From contig JAVHVE010000017.1 in NCBI GenBank assembly GCA_032160705.1, forward strand, positions 36,928 through 100,927: a stretch of DNA of 64,000 nt, read 5' to 3'. The position numbers were made by a program, and so were the translations under genes. The stretch is from QHXM01 sp032160705 (GTDB lineage Bacteria; Acidobacteriota; Blastocatellia; Pyrinomonadales; Pyrinomonadaceae). The number at the start of each line of letters is the position of its first letter. Positions within the stretch are counted from its first letter, which is position 1. A model generated the notes under the pieces. The model was not told the DNA's origin. It saw only the letters and a program-made list of their open reading frames with translations, and did not search any database. Of the stretch, positions 26,964 through 36,019 are shown in pieces.

Positions 26964-28613
26964 TCAGGCGGACTTGCCTTGAGCCGCGTAGAGCGCGTCG
27001 AAATCGCAGCCGATGTCTTTGCCATCAGTCGCCGCGTTCTTATATTTGCTCGTCAGAGCGAGACGATAATTGCCGCCCGCGAAATCGAGAAAACCGACGG
27101 CCTTCGGAGTCGGCGGAAAATAGTTACCCCGCGAAGAATTGTACACGCTCCAGTCAGCGCCGATCTGCACGTTTCGCGTCCAGACGCAGTTGGGGAAGAA
27201 GCTCTTGATCGTCGCCTCGCCGGGACTCAAGCCGCTGGAGACATCTTTGTGGAAGATGTTGTTGCGGCACACGAAATTCATATTCGCGATGGTCTGCGAG
27301 ACCACCGCATGGCCTGTGTTCAATGCGGTGTTGTGCTCGATGGTGACCCTCTCGGTCGCATCGTTAATCACAAAGAGTCTGCCATAGGTCTCGCCCCAGC
27401 GCCCGTCTATATCCTCGAAGAGGTTGTTGTTGATGATGGCCGTCCTTAAGTACGATCCATCTCCGGCAGCCAACCGTCCGTCCAGCAGCATTCCCCCGGC
27501 AGCATGGCGGACAATGTTGTTCGTAAAACGGATGTCTTCCAACTGCGGCACACTGCGCGGCCCCGTGCTGTAGCCAATCGGAGCAATAATAATCGCCATT
27601 CCATCCTGCCCGCTTTGCCAACTATATTCCATCAGGTTGCCGTCGATCTCGACGCGCTTGCCCGTCTTCAATTCCAGCAGATTCTTCACACTCCATGGTA
27701 CGCCTGCGTAGCTGGCGTCTTTTGGATACCACCGCAGCGGCTTGCTCAGGTGATTCTGCTTGATGACGACATCCGAAGGAATCAGGTTTGGAATCCAGTT
27801 AGCTGAGCCCAGAATCAAAATATTCTCGGCGGCAGCTTCCAGATAGTTATTCACAATCTGGTAGCGCCCCGGCCCGTTCCACATGCAGATGGCTTGCGAA
27901 TCTTCGCCGACTAACTTGAAGCCCGCGATGTAAGAATTACTGATAGTCGTCTCCGAGCTATTAAGGGCGATGCCACGCTTGGCTGGTTGTTTGTCGGCAA
28001 CGTGAATCAGGCAGCGATCAACGATGAGGTGATGCGGCACTTGAGAAAGTGAGTTCTGCGCCTCTGAGCCGTCACCGAGAGTCACCAGATCGGGGATTGA
28101 AGCTGTCGGCTCAGAAGTAATCTCCAGACCAATGAGCCTGTAGTGGTGTGCGCGGGCTTCAGTGCTAATCACGGGCGGGCCATAATCGCGCCCCGGATAA
28201 TTGCGCGTTGTCAGGCGCGGCATCGAAGCGGCATTGGCGGGAGTCACGCGCGCTCCTTCAGTTAAGCTGGAGAGAGCCGAGGTCTGGATGGTGATGTAGT
28301 CTGCATCAGTGCCGCTGCCTGCTCCTTTGTAGGGCAGCGTGATGGGGCCGGGATAGGTCGCTCCGGCTTCCAGGATAATCGTGTCGCCAGCTTGCGCCGC
28401 GTTGATGGCCTTCTGCAAGTCGCCCCCGGCTTTGACTCTGACTGTGCTTGACCTCCTCGCGCCGGAGTTCTGGCTTTGCTCCTGACCGACTTTGCGTGGC
28501 CTTTGCGCGAAGGCATAGATCAGCCCAATCGCAACGATGCCTGCGATGCCTGCGATGAAAAAAACCATCGCTGGAATCTGGCTCAGTCGCTTGTGATTAA
28601 ACCGTCTCTTCAC
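26964..28613 (-). CDS. Membrane-anchored parallel beta-helix protein, paralogue of 13256
   Basis: About 549 residues from a GTG at 28613 with a GAGAGAG site; a TTG at 28637 overlapping the upstream stop (TTGA) is an alternative. A signal-anchor (IPAMVFFIAGIAGIVAIGLIY) precedes a right-handed beta-helix closely related to the first 500 residues of the protein at 13256 (shared AQAGDTIILEAGATYPGPIT type start and VDRCLIHVADKQPAKRGIAL). It lacks the CBM and C-terminal domains of the paralogue. Such beta-helices often bind or cut polysaccharide; no catalytic residues were assigned. A 171-bp patch is almost identical to the other gene. Confidence 0.82.
   Translation of the reverse strand: MKRRFNHKRLSQIPAMVFFIAGIAGIVAIGLIYAFAQRPRKVGQEQSQNSGARRSSTVRVKAGGDLQKAINAAQAGDTIILEAGATYPGPITLPYKGAGSGTDADYITIQTSALSSLTEGARVTPANAASMPRLTTRNYPGRDYGPPVISTEARAHHYRLIGLEITSEPTASIPDLVTLGDGSEAQNSLSQVPHHLIVDRCLIHVADKQPAKRGIALNSSETTISNSYIAGFKLVGEDSQAICMWNGPGRYQIVNNYLEAAAENILILGSANWIPNLIPSDVVIKQNHLSKPLRWYPKDASYAGVPWSVKNLLELKTGKRVEIDGNLMEYSWQSGQDGMAIIIAPIGYSTGPRSVPQLEDIRFTNNIVRHAAGGMLLDGRLAAGDGSYLRTAIINNNLFEDIDGRWGETYGRLFVINDATERVTIEHNTALNTGHAVVSQTIANMNFVCRNNIFHKDVSSGLSPGEATIKSFFPNCVWTRNVQIGADWSVYNSSRGNYFPPTPKAVGFLDFAGGNYRLALTSKYKNAATDGKDIGCDFDALYAAQGKSA
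27519..27689. repeat. Near-identical 171-bp patch shared with 15521-15691
   Basis: One mismatch in 171 bases, in the same frame of both beta-helix genes, while neighbouring sequence has diverged. This pattern fits gene conversion. Confidence 0.9.
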
Positions 28614-28633
28614 GAAATAGAAATCTCTCTCGC

Positions 28634-29284
28634 TCAAGAATAATTCAGCCAGTAGTAAACGAGCTTCGGATACTCAAACGCGACCGAGAGCCAGCCGCGC
28701 CAGTGCCACCACCAGGTAGCGGGCGACGGTGACTGCTGGCCTGTCGGGGCGGGATCAAGGCCGACACGGATGCCGCTCTCGCGGAAGACTCGTCGCCAGA
28801 CCCACAATGCGCGCCGTGAATGATAAGGCGATGTCACCACCAGTACAGATTGCAACCCTTGAGCCTGCGCGTAATCGCGCACGCGCACCGCTTCATCATA
28901 CGTGCTCGAAACTTGTTGCGGGACAATCTCGATGTTCTCCGCCTTCACACCTGCGCGCTGCAATTCTTCCGCTTCTATCTCGGCGTAGCTCGGATTGCGT
29001 TCCTTCTCAAAAGACCAGGGGCCTTGGATTCCGTCGTCGGTTAAGATGATTCGCGGAGCGCGTCCCTGCGCGAAAAGGTCTGCGGTATGACGCACGCGCT
29101 CCGCGTAAAAAGAGCCGCCGCTTAACATGACCAGCGCGTCGGCTCGCGCCAGATCAGCGCGCACGATCAGCAATCGCGCCGCACCCCACGCCAGCAGCCA
29201 CCACGCCAGCAAAGCCAACGCGGCGCGCGGCGCCCAGCGCCGCAGCCCTTTCCGCTTGATGGATTGTAGAAGATTGAATGCCAC
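28634..29284 (-). CDS. YdcF/ElyC/SanA-family (DUF218) membrane protein
   Basis: About 216 residues. The frame stays open to a TTG at 29377, but that overlaps the AlgD-like gene by about 65 bases, so a GTG at 29284 is proposed; the start is uncertain because no good ribosome binding site is seen. A membrane helix (ALALLAWWLLAWGAARLLIV) is followed by the DUF218 domain: ADALVMLSGGSFYAERVRHTA, RIILTDDG and VLVVTSPYHSRRALWVWRRV. Members such as ElyC and SanA influence envelope polysaccharide or undecaprenyl-phosphate use. A similar envelope role is likely here. Confidence 0.8.
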   Translation of the reverse strand: MAFNLLQSIKRKGLRRWAPRAALALLAWWLLAWGAARLLIVRADLARADALVMLSGGSFYAERVRHTADLFAQGRAPRIILTDDGIQGPWSFEKERNPSYAEIEAEELQRAGVKAENIEIVPQQVSSTYDEAVRVRDYAQAQGLQSVLVVTSPYHSRRALWVWRRVFRESGIRVGLDPAPTGQQSPSPATWWWHWRGWLSVAFEYPKLVYYWLNYS

Positions 29285-29312
29285 GAGTTGTTTTGTTATC
29301 CGAGAAACTCCA

Positions 29313-30626
29313 TCACCAGCAAATGCCCTGATACGAATTGTCTGTCGTGCGGCCTTCAAAGAGCCGCACCAGATCAATCACCGTCTGGCCTTCTTTTAAC
29401 TTCCCTTCAATCTCGCGAAACTCCGAAGCCTTGTTGCCGATGACAATCACGTCCGCACTCTCCAAAACTTCTTGGACGCTCGCGCGCATCAACTGCGAGA
29501 TGTGCGGAATCTCGCGCTCGATATACTCGCGGTTTGCGCCAAACAATCGTGCCAGGGAAACGTCGCGGTCGTAAATGGCAAGCTGCATTCCCTTGCCGAT
29601 CAGGGTCTCGATTAACGTGACCATCGGAGACTCGCGCAGATCGTCAGTTCCCGCCTTGAAGCTAAAGCCGAGCACCCCGATGCGCTTGCGCCCTGTGCTC
29701 AAGATCATCTCGACGGCGCGCTCAATCTGTTGCCGGTTGCTCGGCAGGATTGCCGAGAGCACAGGCACTTCCACGTCCAGCTCTTTCGCCTTGTACGTAA
29801 TCGCCCTTAAATCCTTCGGCAAACACGAGCCGCCGAAAGCAAAGCCGGGCTTGAGATAATAGGGCGACAAGTTGAGCTTCGTGTCCTGGCAGAAAATTTC
29901 CATCACCTGGTGGCTGTCAATGCCGAGACCTTTGCAGATGTTGCCGATCTCGTTGGCGAAACTCACCTTCAGCGCGTGAAAGCAGTTGCAGGTGTATTTG
30001 ACCATCTCCGCGGCACGGATGGAGGTGGCAAAGAGCGGCGCGTCTATCCCGCTATAGAGACGGCTGACATTCTCCGCCACTGCAACTTCATCAGCGCCGA
30101 TGAGCGTGAACGGCGGCGCGTAGAAGTCTTTGAGCGACGTGCCCTCACGCAGAAATTCCGGGTTGATGCAGACACCGAAATTCTCTCCGGCCTTCTTCCC
30201 CGAAGCAGCTTCCAGGGCGGGGATAACGATACCGTCAATCGTGCCCGGCAGCATCGTACTGCGAATGACGATGGTGTGTCGCTCGCTCTTTGAGCTGAGC
30301 GCCGCGCCGATCTCTTCGCAAACGCGCTTGACGTAGGTGAGATCGAGCGAGCCGTTCGGCTGGCTCGGCGTCCCGACGCAGACCAGCGAGATTTCAGAGT
30401 CGCGGATAGCCGCCGAGGAATCTGTCGTCGCGCTCAAGCGGCCAGCGCCCACTACCTCGCTGATTAACTCGTTAATTCCCGCCTCGACGATGGGACTTCG
30501 CCCGCTGTTGATAATCTCGACCTTCGTCTGGCTGACATCAACGCCTGTGACCTCGTGCCCCTCTTTGGCAAAGCACGCCGCCGAGACGCAGCCGACATAA
30601 CCCAATCCGAACACACTTAGTTTCAT
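29313..30626 (-). CDS. algD: GDP-mannose 6-dehydrogenase (AlgD-like)
   Basis: 437 residues, one more than Pseudomonas AlgD. It begins MKLSVFGLGYVGCVSAACFA (Rossmann GxGxxG) and includes CVGTPSQPNGSLDL, NPEFLREGTSLKDF, the catalytic Cys in FAFGGSCLPKDLRA, LGFSFKAGTDDLRESP and the C-terminal GICW, all close to AlgD. The reaction oxidises GDP-mannose to GDP-mannuronate with two NAD+. This implies mannuronic or a derived uronic acid in the polymer. The UDP-glucose dehydrogenase family is the alternative, but AlgD similarity is stronger. It overlaps the upstream membrane protein gene by four bases (ATGA). Confidence 0.88.
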   Translation of the reverse strand: MKLSVFGLGYVGCVSAACFAKEGHEVTGVDVSQTKVEIINSGRSPIVEAGINELISEVVGAGRLSATTDSSAAIRDSEISLVCVGTPSQPNGSLDLTYVKRVCEEIGAALSSKSERHTIVIRSTMLPGTIDGIVIPALEAASGKKAGENFGVCINPEFLREGTSLKDFYAPPFTLIGADEVAVAENVSRLYSGIDAPLFATSIRAAEMVKYTCNCFHALKVSFANEIGNICKGLGIDSHQVMEIFCQDTKLNLSPYYLKPGFAFGGSCLPKDLRAITYKAKELDVEVPVLSAILPSNRQQIERAVEMILSTGRKRIGVLGFSFKAGTDDLRESPMVTLIETLIGKGMQLAIYDRDVSLARLFGANREYIEREIPHISQLMRASVQEVLESADVIVIGNKASEFREIEGKLKEGQTVIDLVRLFEGRTTDNSYQGICW

Positions 30627-32359
30627 TTTTCTTCCCTGTTAGTTTGAATCGTAGTCTCCAAGATTTGTTTATTCGAGGGAGATGGCAAGAGCAGCACGAA
30701 TCCGTCTTCGCCGCCGACCGCCTCGCCCATCTCCAGCGTCGCAAAGAAAGGCGCGAAGTCAGCCCATGAGACTCGCCCGTCATCTCCCTCGACCCAGTTC
30801 CATTCGGGGCGTGGACGCTCTGCGAAAATTCGTTTCGAGAGCCAGATGTCGCCTCCCGCCTCCCAGGCGCTCAAAGCCCTCTGCGCAAAATCCTGACGCC
30901 ACGTCAAGACCGTGTCAACACTTATTTCCATCAGCGATGTGACGCGCAGATTGCCGCGCCGGTTGATTTCATTAAATGGAAAATCGTAGTTGAAACTCAC
31001 CAGCTCGTCCTGAAGGTGAGTTGTCACAACCAGACTGTGGGGCTTGAGCCGGGGCTGCAAGTCCCTGATTCTGGCCGTCACCTGCTCTTGCTGACGACCT
31101 AAAGCATCAACGCGCATCGCATTCAGATTGACGAGCGCGAAGATGGCAATGAAAGCTACCGCGACGAGTTTGAGCGGGCGAAGGGTGCGCTCACCGGAGA
31201 GAGAAAAGGCAATCGCCAGCAGGAGCGCGGGCAGCATCGGCATGTAGCGTTCGAGCGACCCGGCCTCAAAGATGAAGAGCGCGAAGACCAAAACCGGAAG
31301 GCTGTTGAGGCACAATAAACCGAGAACATTTTTGCCTCGCCGTGTGAGAAATAAATTAACGAGGGTGGCCGCTAAGAACAGGTAGAAACAAGCCACCTTC
31401 CACAGGCTCAGCCGGAAAAGGTCAACGAGCGAGACGGGATTGAGCGGATCGTGAACCAGATAACGCTTGAACAGCAATCCGTCGTTGCCCATGTTGATGA
31501 CGGAGCGCGCCAGAGAAAAGATGAGCCGCAGCACACCCTTCGTCGCGCGCTCGCCATGAGACGACTCCACCATCCACGCTTTGAATCCCGCCACCGTGTA
31601 AATGCCGAGACTCAAGACGACAATCCCATAGGACAGAATCAGGACGACGGCTGCGACGATGCCCGTGTGCAAGGCTAATCGTAGTCGCTCTTTATTCCAT
31701 CCTTGTAAAAGAAGAGGCGCGGCCAGAGCCGCAGGAATCGCCAGTGCGTAGGGAAACCACAAACCCACCGCGCCCGCCAAGCTAGCCCCCGCCAGTAAAG
31801 ATGTTCTCAAACGTCGCTCATGTTTTTCCCCGTCTCTCAACAGCACGTAGAAGCTGAAAAGGACGAGCGCCAGACCCGGCACATAGGAGCATCCGGTTTG
31901 AGCGTAGTTGAGAAAAGCGTTTGAGAAGAGAAGCGCGAGGGTGACTAGATTAACAATCCACTCCTGCCGGATGAAGATGTTTAGGAGCTTATGCACCAGT
32001 AAAACGCTGATGAGCCCCGCGACCCAACTGAGAATGATGAGCGATAGTGTGGCGTTAGCATATTCGTCTGCCCCAGCCCACAGATACGTCACAGGTCTGA
32101 GCGTGATGTAGGCTAGCCATCCGAGAGGCCGCCAGAAGAGATGGCCGAACTCCCAGAAGGAATTGGTCGTGTGGAGATAATCGAAACCCTGCTGGTGCGC
32201 CAGCACCGATTCAACATAAGCCCAGGTGTCGCCCATGAAATAAGGATCGGTGAGCCACGTCGCCAACAGGTAAGCTCCAACCACTAGACCATATCGTCGC
32301 AGCCAGACTCCGCCTCTTCCGGCAAAGATGATATTTTTATCTACTGCCCCGACCTTCAT
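30623..32359 (-). CDS. Polytopic membrane protein, GT39/PMT-like
   Basis: 578 residues with about 10-12 membrane helices and a soluble C-terminal part of about 170 residues. An early periplasmic loop has LTDPYFMGDTWAYVESVL, where GT39/ArnT-type enzymes keep acidic catalytic residues, and GEKHERRLRTSLLAGASLAG lies in the middle. This suggests a lipid-phosphosugar-dependent glycosyltransferase of the GT-C fold acting on the periplasmic side. The assignment is from membrane pattern and position only. It is coupled to the AlgD-like gene downstream (ATGA overlap), and family 1 repeat copy 3 lies just upstream. Confidence 0.6.
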   Translation of the reverse strand: MKVGAVDKNIIFAGRGGVWLRRYGLVVGAYLLATWLTDPYFMGDTWAYVESVLAHQQGFDYLHTTNSFWEFGHLFWRPLGWLAYITLRPVTYLWAGADEYANATLSLIILSWVAGLISVLLVHKLLNIFIRQEWIVNLVTLALLFSNAFLNYAQTGCSYVPGLALVLFSFYVLLRDGEKHERRLRTSLLAGASLAGAVGLWFPYALAIPAALAAPLLLQGWNKERLRLALHTGIVAAVVLILSYGIVVLSLGIYTVAGFKAWMVESSHGERATKGVLRLIFSLARSVINMGNDGLLFKRYLVHDPLNPVSLVDLFRLSLWKVACFYLFLAATLVNLFLTRRGKNVLGLLCLNSLPVLVFALFIFEAGSLERYMPMLPALLLAIAFSLSGERTLRPLKLVAVAFIAIFALVNLNAMRVDALGRQQEQVTARIRDLQPRLKPHSLVVTTHLQDELVSFNYDFPFNEINRRGNLRVTSLMEISVDTVLTWRQDFAQRALSAWEAGGDIWLSKRIFAERPRPEWNWVEGDDGRVSWADFAPFFATLEMGEAVGGEDGFVLLLPSPSNKQILETTIQTNREEK

Positions 32360-32370
32360 AACTCAAGCTC

Positions 32371-32460
32371 AACTATCCACTAAATCACACGAAACGACAC
32401 GAAAAGAATTTATCTCTCTCGCTCTCTTTCGTGTCGTTTCGTGTGGCTTCGTGGATAGTT
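32371..32460. repeat. Palindromic repeat family 1, copy 3
   Basis: Outer arms AACTATCCAC/GTGGATAGTT differ from the other copies but are complementary to each other; the core is ACACGAAACGACACGAAA. Compensating changes between copies point to a hairpin under selection or replicative constraint. Confidence 0.85.
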
Positions 32461-32504
32461 CATTCGTCTTCCTTGATAGCTTATCTCCAACACACGTTCA
32501 TCTC

Positions 32505-33716
32505 TTATCGCCGCCTCAATCCCAGCACGCTTAAAAAGAAGCTTGAAAGAACAATCTGAAATCCAAGCACAATCGAAGTGACTGCCGGGATGACCATCCG
32601 CAAAGTTCTGGAAGGATCGAGCGCCCCGAAAGAACGTGCTTCCCAGAACCAGAACGCGTAAACCGACCCGGCCAGCCCCAACGCCAGCAACACGCCGCCG
32701 ACAATCAACCCGGCCTCCAGCGTCGCGTAGCGAAACACCTTACCGAGTCGCGGGTCTTCCGGCAGCAACCCCTCGCTGACCGCAAAGACTTTCGTGAACA
32801 CGGCGAAGATGACTGACTGAAAACCAACGATCACAGCCAGCGCCGCGTAGAGCAGCGTATGCACATCCAGCGTGACACCGCCAACGACTCGCGGGCTGAT
32901 TGAAAGCCATGCCCCCGCGACCAATCCCACCATCATCAACAACGAGCCCGGATATAAGAAAAGCCAGCGAGGACTGTAGAGCAAAAGGAAGCGCAAATGT
33001 CGCCAGCCGTCTCGCCAGCTCCGCAGATGCGGCGGACGACTGCGCCCGTCCGGCGATAAAGTGGTCGGCACTTCCGTCATCCTTAATTGCTTGAGGGTCG
33101 CTTTGACCACCATTTCACTCGCAAACTCCATCCCGGTGGTTCGCAAGTCCATTTTCACGACGGCATCTTTACTGAAGCCGCGCAGGCCGCAATGAAAATC
33201 GCCGCACGGCGGATTCCAAAAGAGCAGGCGCGCGATTCCCGTCAGCACAGGGTTGCCCAAGTATCTATGCAGCGGCGGCATCGCGCCCAGCTTAATCCCT
33301 CCCTTGAAGCGATTGCCCATGACGAGGTCGTAGCCTTCGCGCAATTTCTCGACGAAGGGATAGAGATTGGTGAAATCATAGCTGTCGTCGGCGTCGCCCA
33401 TGATGATGTACTTGCCGCGCGTGGCAGCAATCCCGCCCATCAAGGCGTTGCCGTATCCTTTGGCTTCCACGTTGACCACGCGCGCGCCCAAACGCCTGGC
33501 GATCTCCTGCGACCCGTCTGTGCTGCCGTTATCGGCAATCACAACCTCGCCCGTGATGTTGTGTTCGCGCATTGACCGCTGCGCCTTCTCGATGCAGGTG
33601 GCCAGCGTTTCGGCCTCGTTCAAGCAAGGCATCACGACGGACAGTTCCAGCTCACGCTCTTCATCGAGCGGCGTCCGGTTTGCAACAGCCATTGTTTTCA
33701 AATCAGTTTTCATCAT
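32505..33716 (-). CDS. Family 2 glycosyltransferase with C-terminal membrane helices
   Basis: About 403 residues, starting at tandem ATGs (33716/33713); a TTG at 33767 is possible. The GT-A domain reads LSVVMPCLNEAETLATCIEK, ADNGSTDGSQEIARRLGARV, and IMGDADDSYDFTNLYPFVEK (DxD-type). Four C-terminal membrane helices follow. It resembles dolichol/undecaprenyl-phosphate glucose or mannose synthases, which make the lipid-linked donor for GT-C enzymes. A neighbour at 30623 looks like such a GT-C enzyme, so the two may work together. The sugar is unknown. Confidence 0.87.
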   Translation of the reverse strand: MMKTDLKTMAVANRTPLDEERELELSVVMPCLNEAETLATCIEKAQRSMREHNITGEVVIADNGSTDGSQEIARRLGARVVNVEAKGYGNALMGGIAATRGKYIIMGDADDSYDFTNLYPFVEKLREGYDLVMGNRFKGGIKLGAMPPLHRYLGNPVLTGIARLLFWNPPCGDFHCGLRGFSKDAVVKMDLRTTGMEFASEMVVKATLKQLRMTEVPTTLSPDGRSRPPHLRSWRDGWRHLRFLLLYSPRWLFLYPGSLLMMVGLVAGAWLSISPRVVGGVTLDVHTLLYAALAVIVGFQSVIFAVFTKVFAVSEGLLPEDPRLGKVFRYATLEAGLIVGGVLLALGLAGSVYAFWFWEARSFGALDPSRTLRMVIPAVTSIVLGFQIVLSSFFLSVLGLRRR

Positions 33717-33780
33717 TTCGATTAATCTTCTGACAAGATGTGCCGAGGGAGGAGGCAGCGTGTGCAAGAGTGTGTCAGCC

Positions 33781-34716
33781 TCATCTTGAGAACGTCCCCA
33801 TCAAGATCAAGCCCGTGACGGCCAGTTCTTCGGGAACGATTTCTTTGAATTGACGATTCAATTGAAAGCCATTGCTCAGGCTGTCGAGCGACGGTTGATC
33901 TACAGCCTGGCTTTGTCGCAGGATGCTGACTCCGGCCTGCTCAAACAGTTTCAGATATTCGAAGGCGCGCAGCCGGTTGTGATACATAAATTTGTTACCG
34001 GCCAGGCGCTTCCACTCCCGCTCGCTGAATTGTAAGAAGTTGATGGCCGTGATTGAATGGTCGTCATGCGCGAAGTGATCCGAAGGGTCTATGACATGCA
34101 CTAGCAACCCGTGCGGCTTCAAGAGGCGGCGCGCTTCCGCCAGAATGGCGGCGATTACATCCGGCGGGATGTGCTCGAAGACCGCATGTGAAATGTGGAA
34201 GTCGAAGCTGTGGTCTGGAAAATCCAAATGCGCCGCATCCGCCGGTGAGATGTATTTGATATTAGCCAATCGCAGTAGCTCTTTCGCGCCGCCCTGAAGG
34301 CATGTCAACTGTTGCAGTCGTTCCTGAAAGAGCGGTGTTGCTGCTTCCACGCCAAAAGCTACAACGACCTTGTCTCGATTGTCCCGAACAAACTCGATTG
34401 TTTCAGCGACCAGCGCTTCCGAAAGATACTTGTTGAGATCAACGGTCACGACCTCGCTTGCGCCGCAGAGCCAGAGTCCCAACGGCACACTCACGTTATG
34501 CCCTGTGCCGACTTCCAGAAAACGTCCTCCCGTTACTTCCTGCCCCGCGCCCTTGATCCATTTCGCAATCGTCAGCGCGGCGTCGAACCATTCGAGATGA
34601 TTGGAGCGTCCGGGACGAAAGCTGCCGACGGTGCGCTGCATCGCGTAATAGATTTGATCCGAGAGAGGCAGCATTGCCACAACGTTTTGCACTCTCGCTT
34701 TCCATTTCCAGTTCAA
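33781..34716 (-). CDS. Class I SAM-dependent methyltransferase
   Basis: 311 residues from a TTG at 34716; the next in-frame ATG is at 34674, so the start is uncertain. SAM-binding motif I is GGRFLEVGTGHNVSVPLGLW, followed by VVTVDLNKYLSEALVAE, DFPDHSFDFHISHAVFEHI and LLKPHGLLVHVIDPSDHFAH. It has the same layout as the enzyme at 24623 (both have the acidic loop then a catalytic-type HIIxP segment), which suggests related targets. Likely a sugar or polymer O-methyltransferase in EPS tailoring; the substrate is not known. Confidence 0.8.
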   Translation of the reverse strand: MNWKWKARVQNVVAMLPLSDQIYYAMQRTVGSFRPGRSNHLEWFDAALTIAKWIKGAGQEVTGGRFLEVGTGHNVSVPLGLWLCGASEVVTVDLNKYLSEALVAETIEFVRDNRDKVVVAFGVEAATPLFQERLQQLTCLQGGAKELLRLANIKYISPADAAHLDFPDHSFDFHISHAVFEHIPPDVIAAILAEARRLLKPHGLLVHVIDPSDHFAHDDHSITAINFLQFSEREWKRLAGNKFMYHNRLRAFEYLKLFEQAGVSILRQSQAVDQPSLDSLSNGFQLNRQFKEIVPEELAVTGLILMGTFSR

Positions 34717-34758
34717 TGCTTTTTTTGCTCGCTCTCTGTCACCCGTGGGTATGGAAGT

Positions 34759-35892
34759 TTATCTCTGCGGCGAATGAATCAGCCCGGTGAGAAAGCTGCT
34801 GCCCCAGGCAATGTGAATAATCAGGAAGGCCACGGCAACCGCCGGAAGCAGACGCCAGTCGCGCTCTCGAAGTGAAAGCTTGAAGGCAAAGAAGACGGCG
34901 AGCGCAATGTATGGCGTCAAGACCAACAGGAGAGCAAGCCATGCCAATCGCCACCACAGACCCGTCAGCACGAGCGAAACAATCGAGAGGACAAACACGG
35001 GGGCGACCAATTGCCGCAGACGCAGCGAGCGCGGATTCAGCTTGACCATCTGAGCCTTCCACCGCCCGTAGCGAAAATACTGTGCCGCCAGTTCTTTGAA
35101 CGAGCCTCTGGCGAAGTAGTCGCTGTGGCCGCCTGTGTCCAGCAGGATGCGCCCGCCGCGCTGGCGCACGCGATAGTGGAAATCGTAATCCTCATTGGCA
35201 AGGAGCGCCTCGTTGAAACCGCCGATTTCACGCCACAGGCTTTTGCGGAAAGCTCCGAAAGGCACGGTGTCAACAAACTGCGACTCGGAATTCGAGAGCC
35301 GGTATTTCGCGTCGCCGATGCCGAAAGGATGCGCGACCGCGAGAGCGATGGCGCGCGCCTGCGTTGTCTCGGCACTCGCGCAAATATGCCAGGGCATCCC
35401 GACGACCGAGACGTTGTCCACGCTCAGACTTTCGACACAACGCCGCACGTAATTTTCGGATGGAACGGAATGAGCATCCATGCGAATGATGATCTCGTGG
35501 CGCGCACTCTCGATGCCCAGATTGAGCGCGGTCGGAATATTCTTTGCCGGATTATCAACCAGGCGAACTGCAATCTCAGGACGGCGCAGCATGAACTCCG
35601 AAACAAAAGCGCGCGTTTTATCCGTAGACATGCCATCCACGACGATGATCTCGTAGAGCGCTGCCGCATACTGGTCGGCGAGATTTTCCAGCACCTTGCC
35701 GATAAAGCGCTCTTCGTTGTAGCAGGGGATGACGACCGAGACCGTCAACTCGTCAGCGCTCTCGGACAATATGGTCGCCTCAATCCCCTTCGCCGAAAGG
35801 TGTGCGGCGGCATGCCGGGCACGCGCCTTCTGCTTCTCGTCTTGTAACTCAATCTGCTCTCTCACGCTTCTTCTTCCGTTTCCGGCAACCAT
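34759..35892 (-). CDS. Family 2 glycosyltransferase (ExoA-like) with membrane helices
   Basis: 377 residues from an ATG at 35892. The catalytic GT-A part has VSVVIPCYNEERFIGKVLEN, IIVVDGMSTDKTRAFVSEF, IIIRMDAHSVPSENYV (DxH-type metal site) and FGAFRKSLWREIGGFNEALL with LANEDYDFHYRVRQRGGRI (ED and QxxRW-like region). Three C-terminal membrane helices anchor it. This is the pattern of succinoglycan-type GTs such as ExoA. It probably adds a sugar to the growing lipid-linked unit; donor and acceptor are unknown. A family 1 palindrome lies just upstream. Confidence 0.9.
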   Translation of the reverse strand: MVAGNGRRSVREQIELQDEKQKARARHAAAHLSAKGIEATILSESADELTVSVVIPCYNEERFIGKVLENLADQYAAALYEIIVVDGMSTDKTRAFVSEFMLRRPEIAVRLVDNPAKNIPTALNLGIESARHEIIIRMDAHSVPSENYVRRCVESLSVDNVSVVGMPWHICASAETTQARAIALAVAHPFGIGDAKYRLSNSESQFVDTVPFGAFRKSLWREIGGFNEALLANEDYDFHYRVRQRGGRILLDTGGHSDYFARGSFKELAAQYFRYGRWKAQMVKLNPRSLRLRQLVAPVFVLSIVSLVLTGLWWRLAWLALLLVLTPYIALAVFFAFKLSLRERDWRLLPAVAVAFLIIHIAWGSSFLTGLIHSPQR

Positions 35893-35907
35893 CTGAATCG
35901 AAACATA

Positions 35908-35984
35908 CGAACCACGAAGTCACACTAAACGACACGAAAAGAATTCAAGCAGTTTCGTGTCGTTTCGTGTGACTTCGTGGTTCG
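35908..35984. repeat. Palindromic repeat family 1, copy 4
   Basis: Arms starting CGAACCACGAAGTCACAC and ending GTGACTTCGTGGTTCG, with the ACACGAA core lightly altered to ACACTAAACGACACG. It sits between two glycosyltransferase genes. Confidence 0.85.
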
Positions 35985-36019
35985 TCTTATCATTGTGTCT
36001 CCATCTCTCGTGCTTCAGT

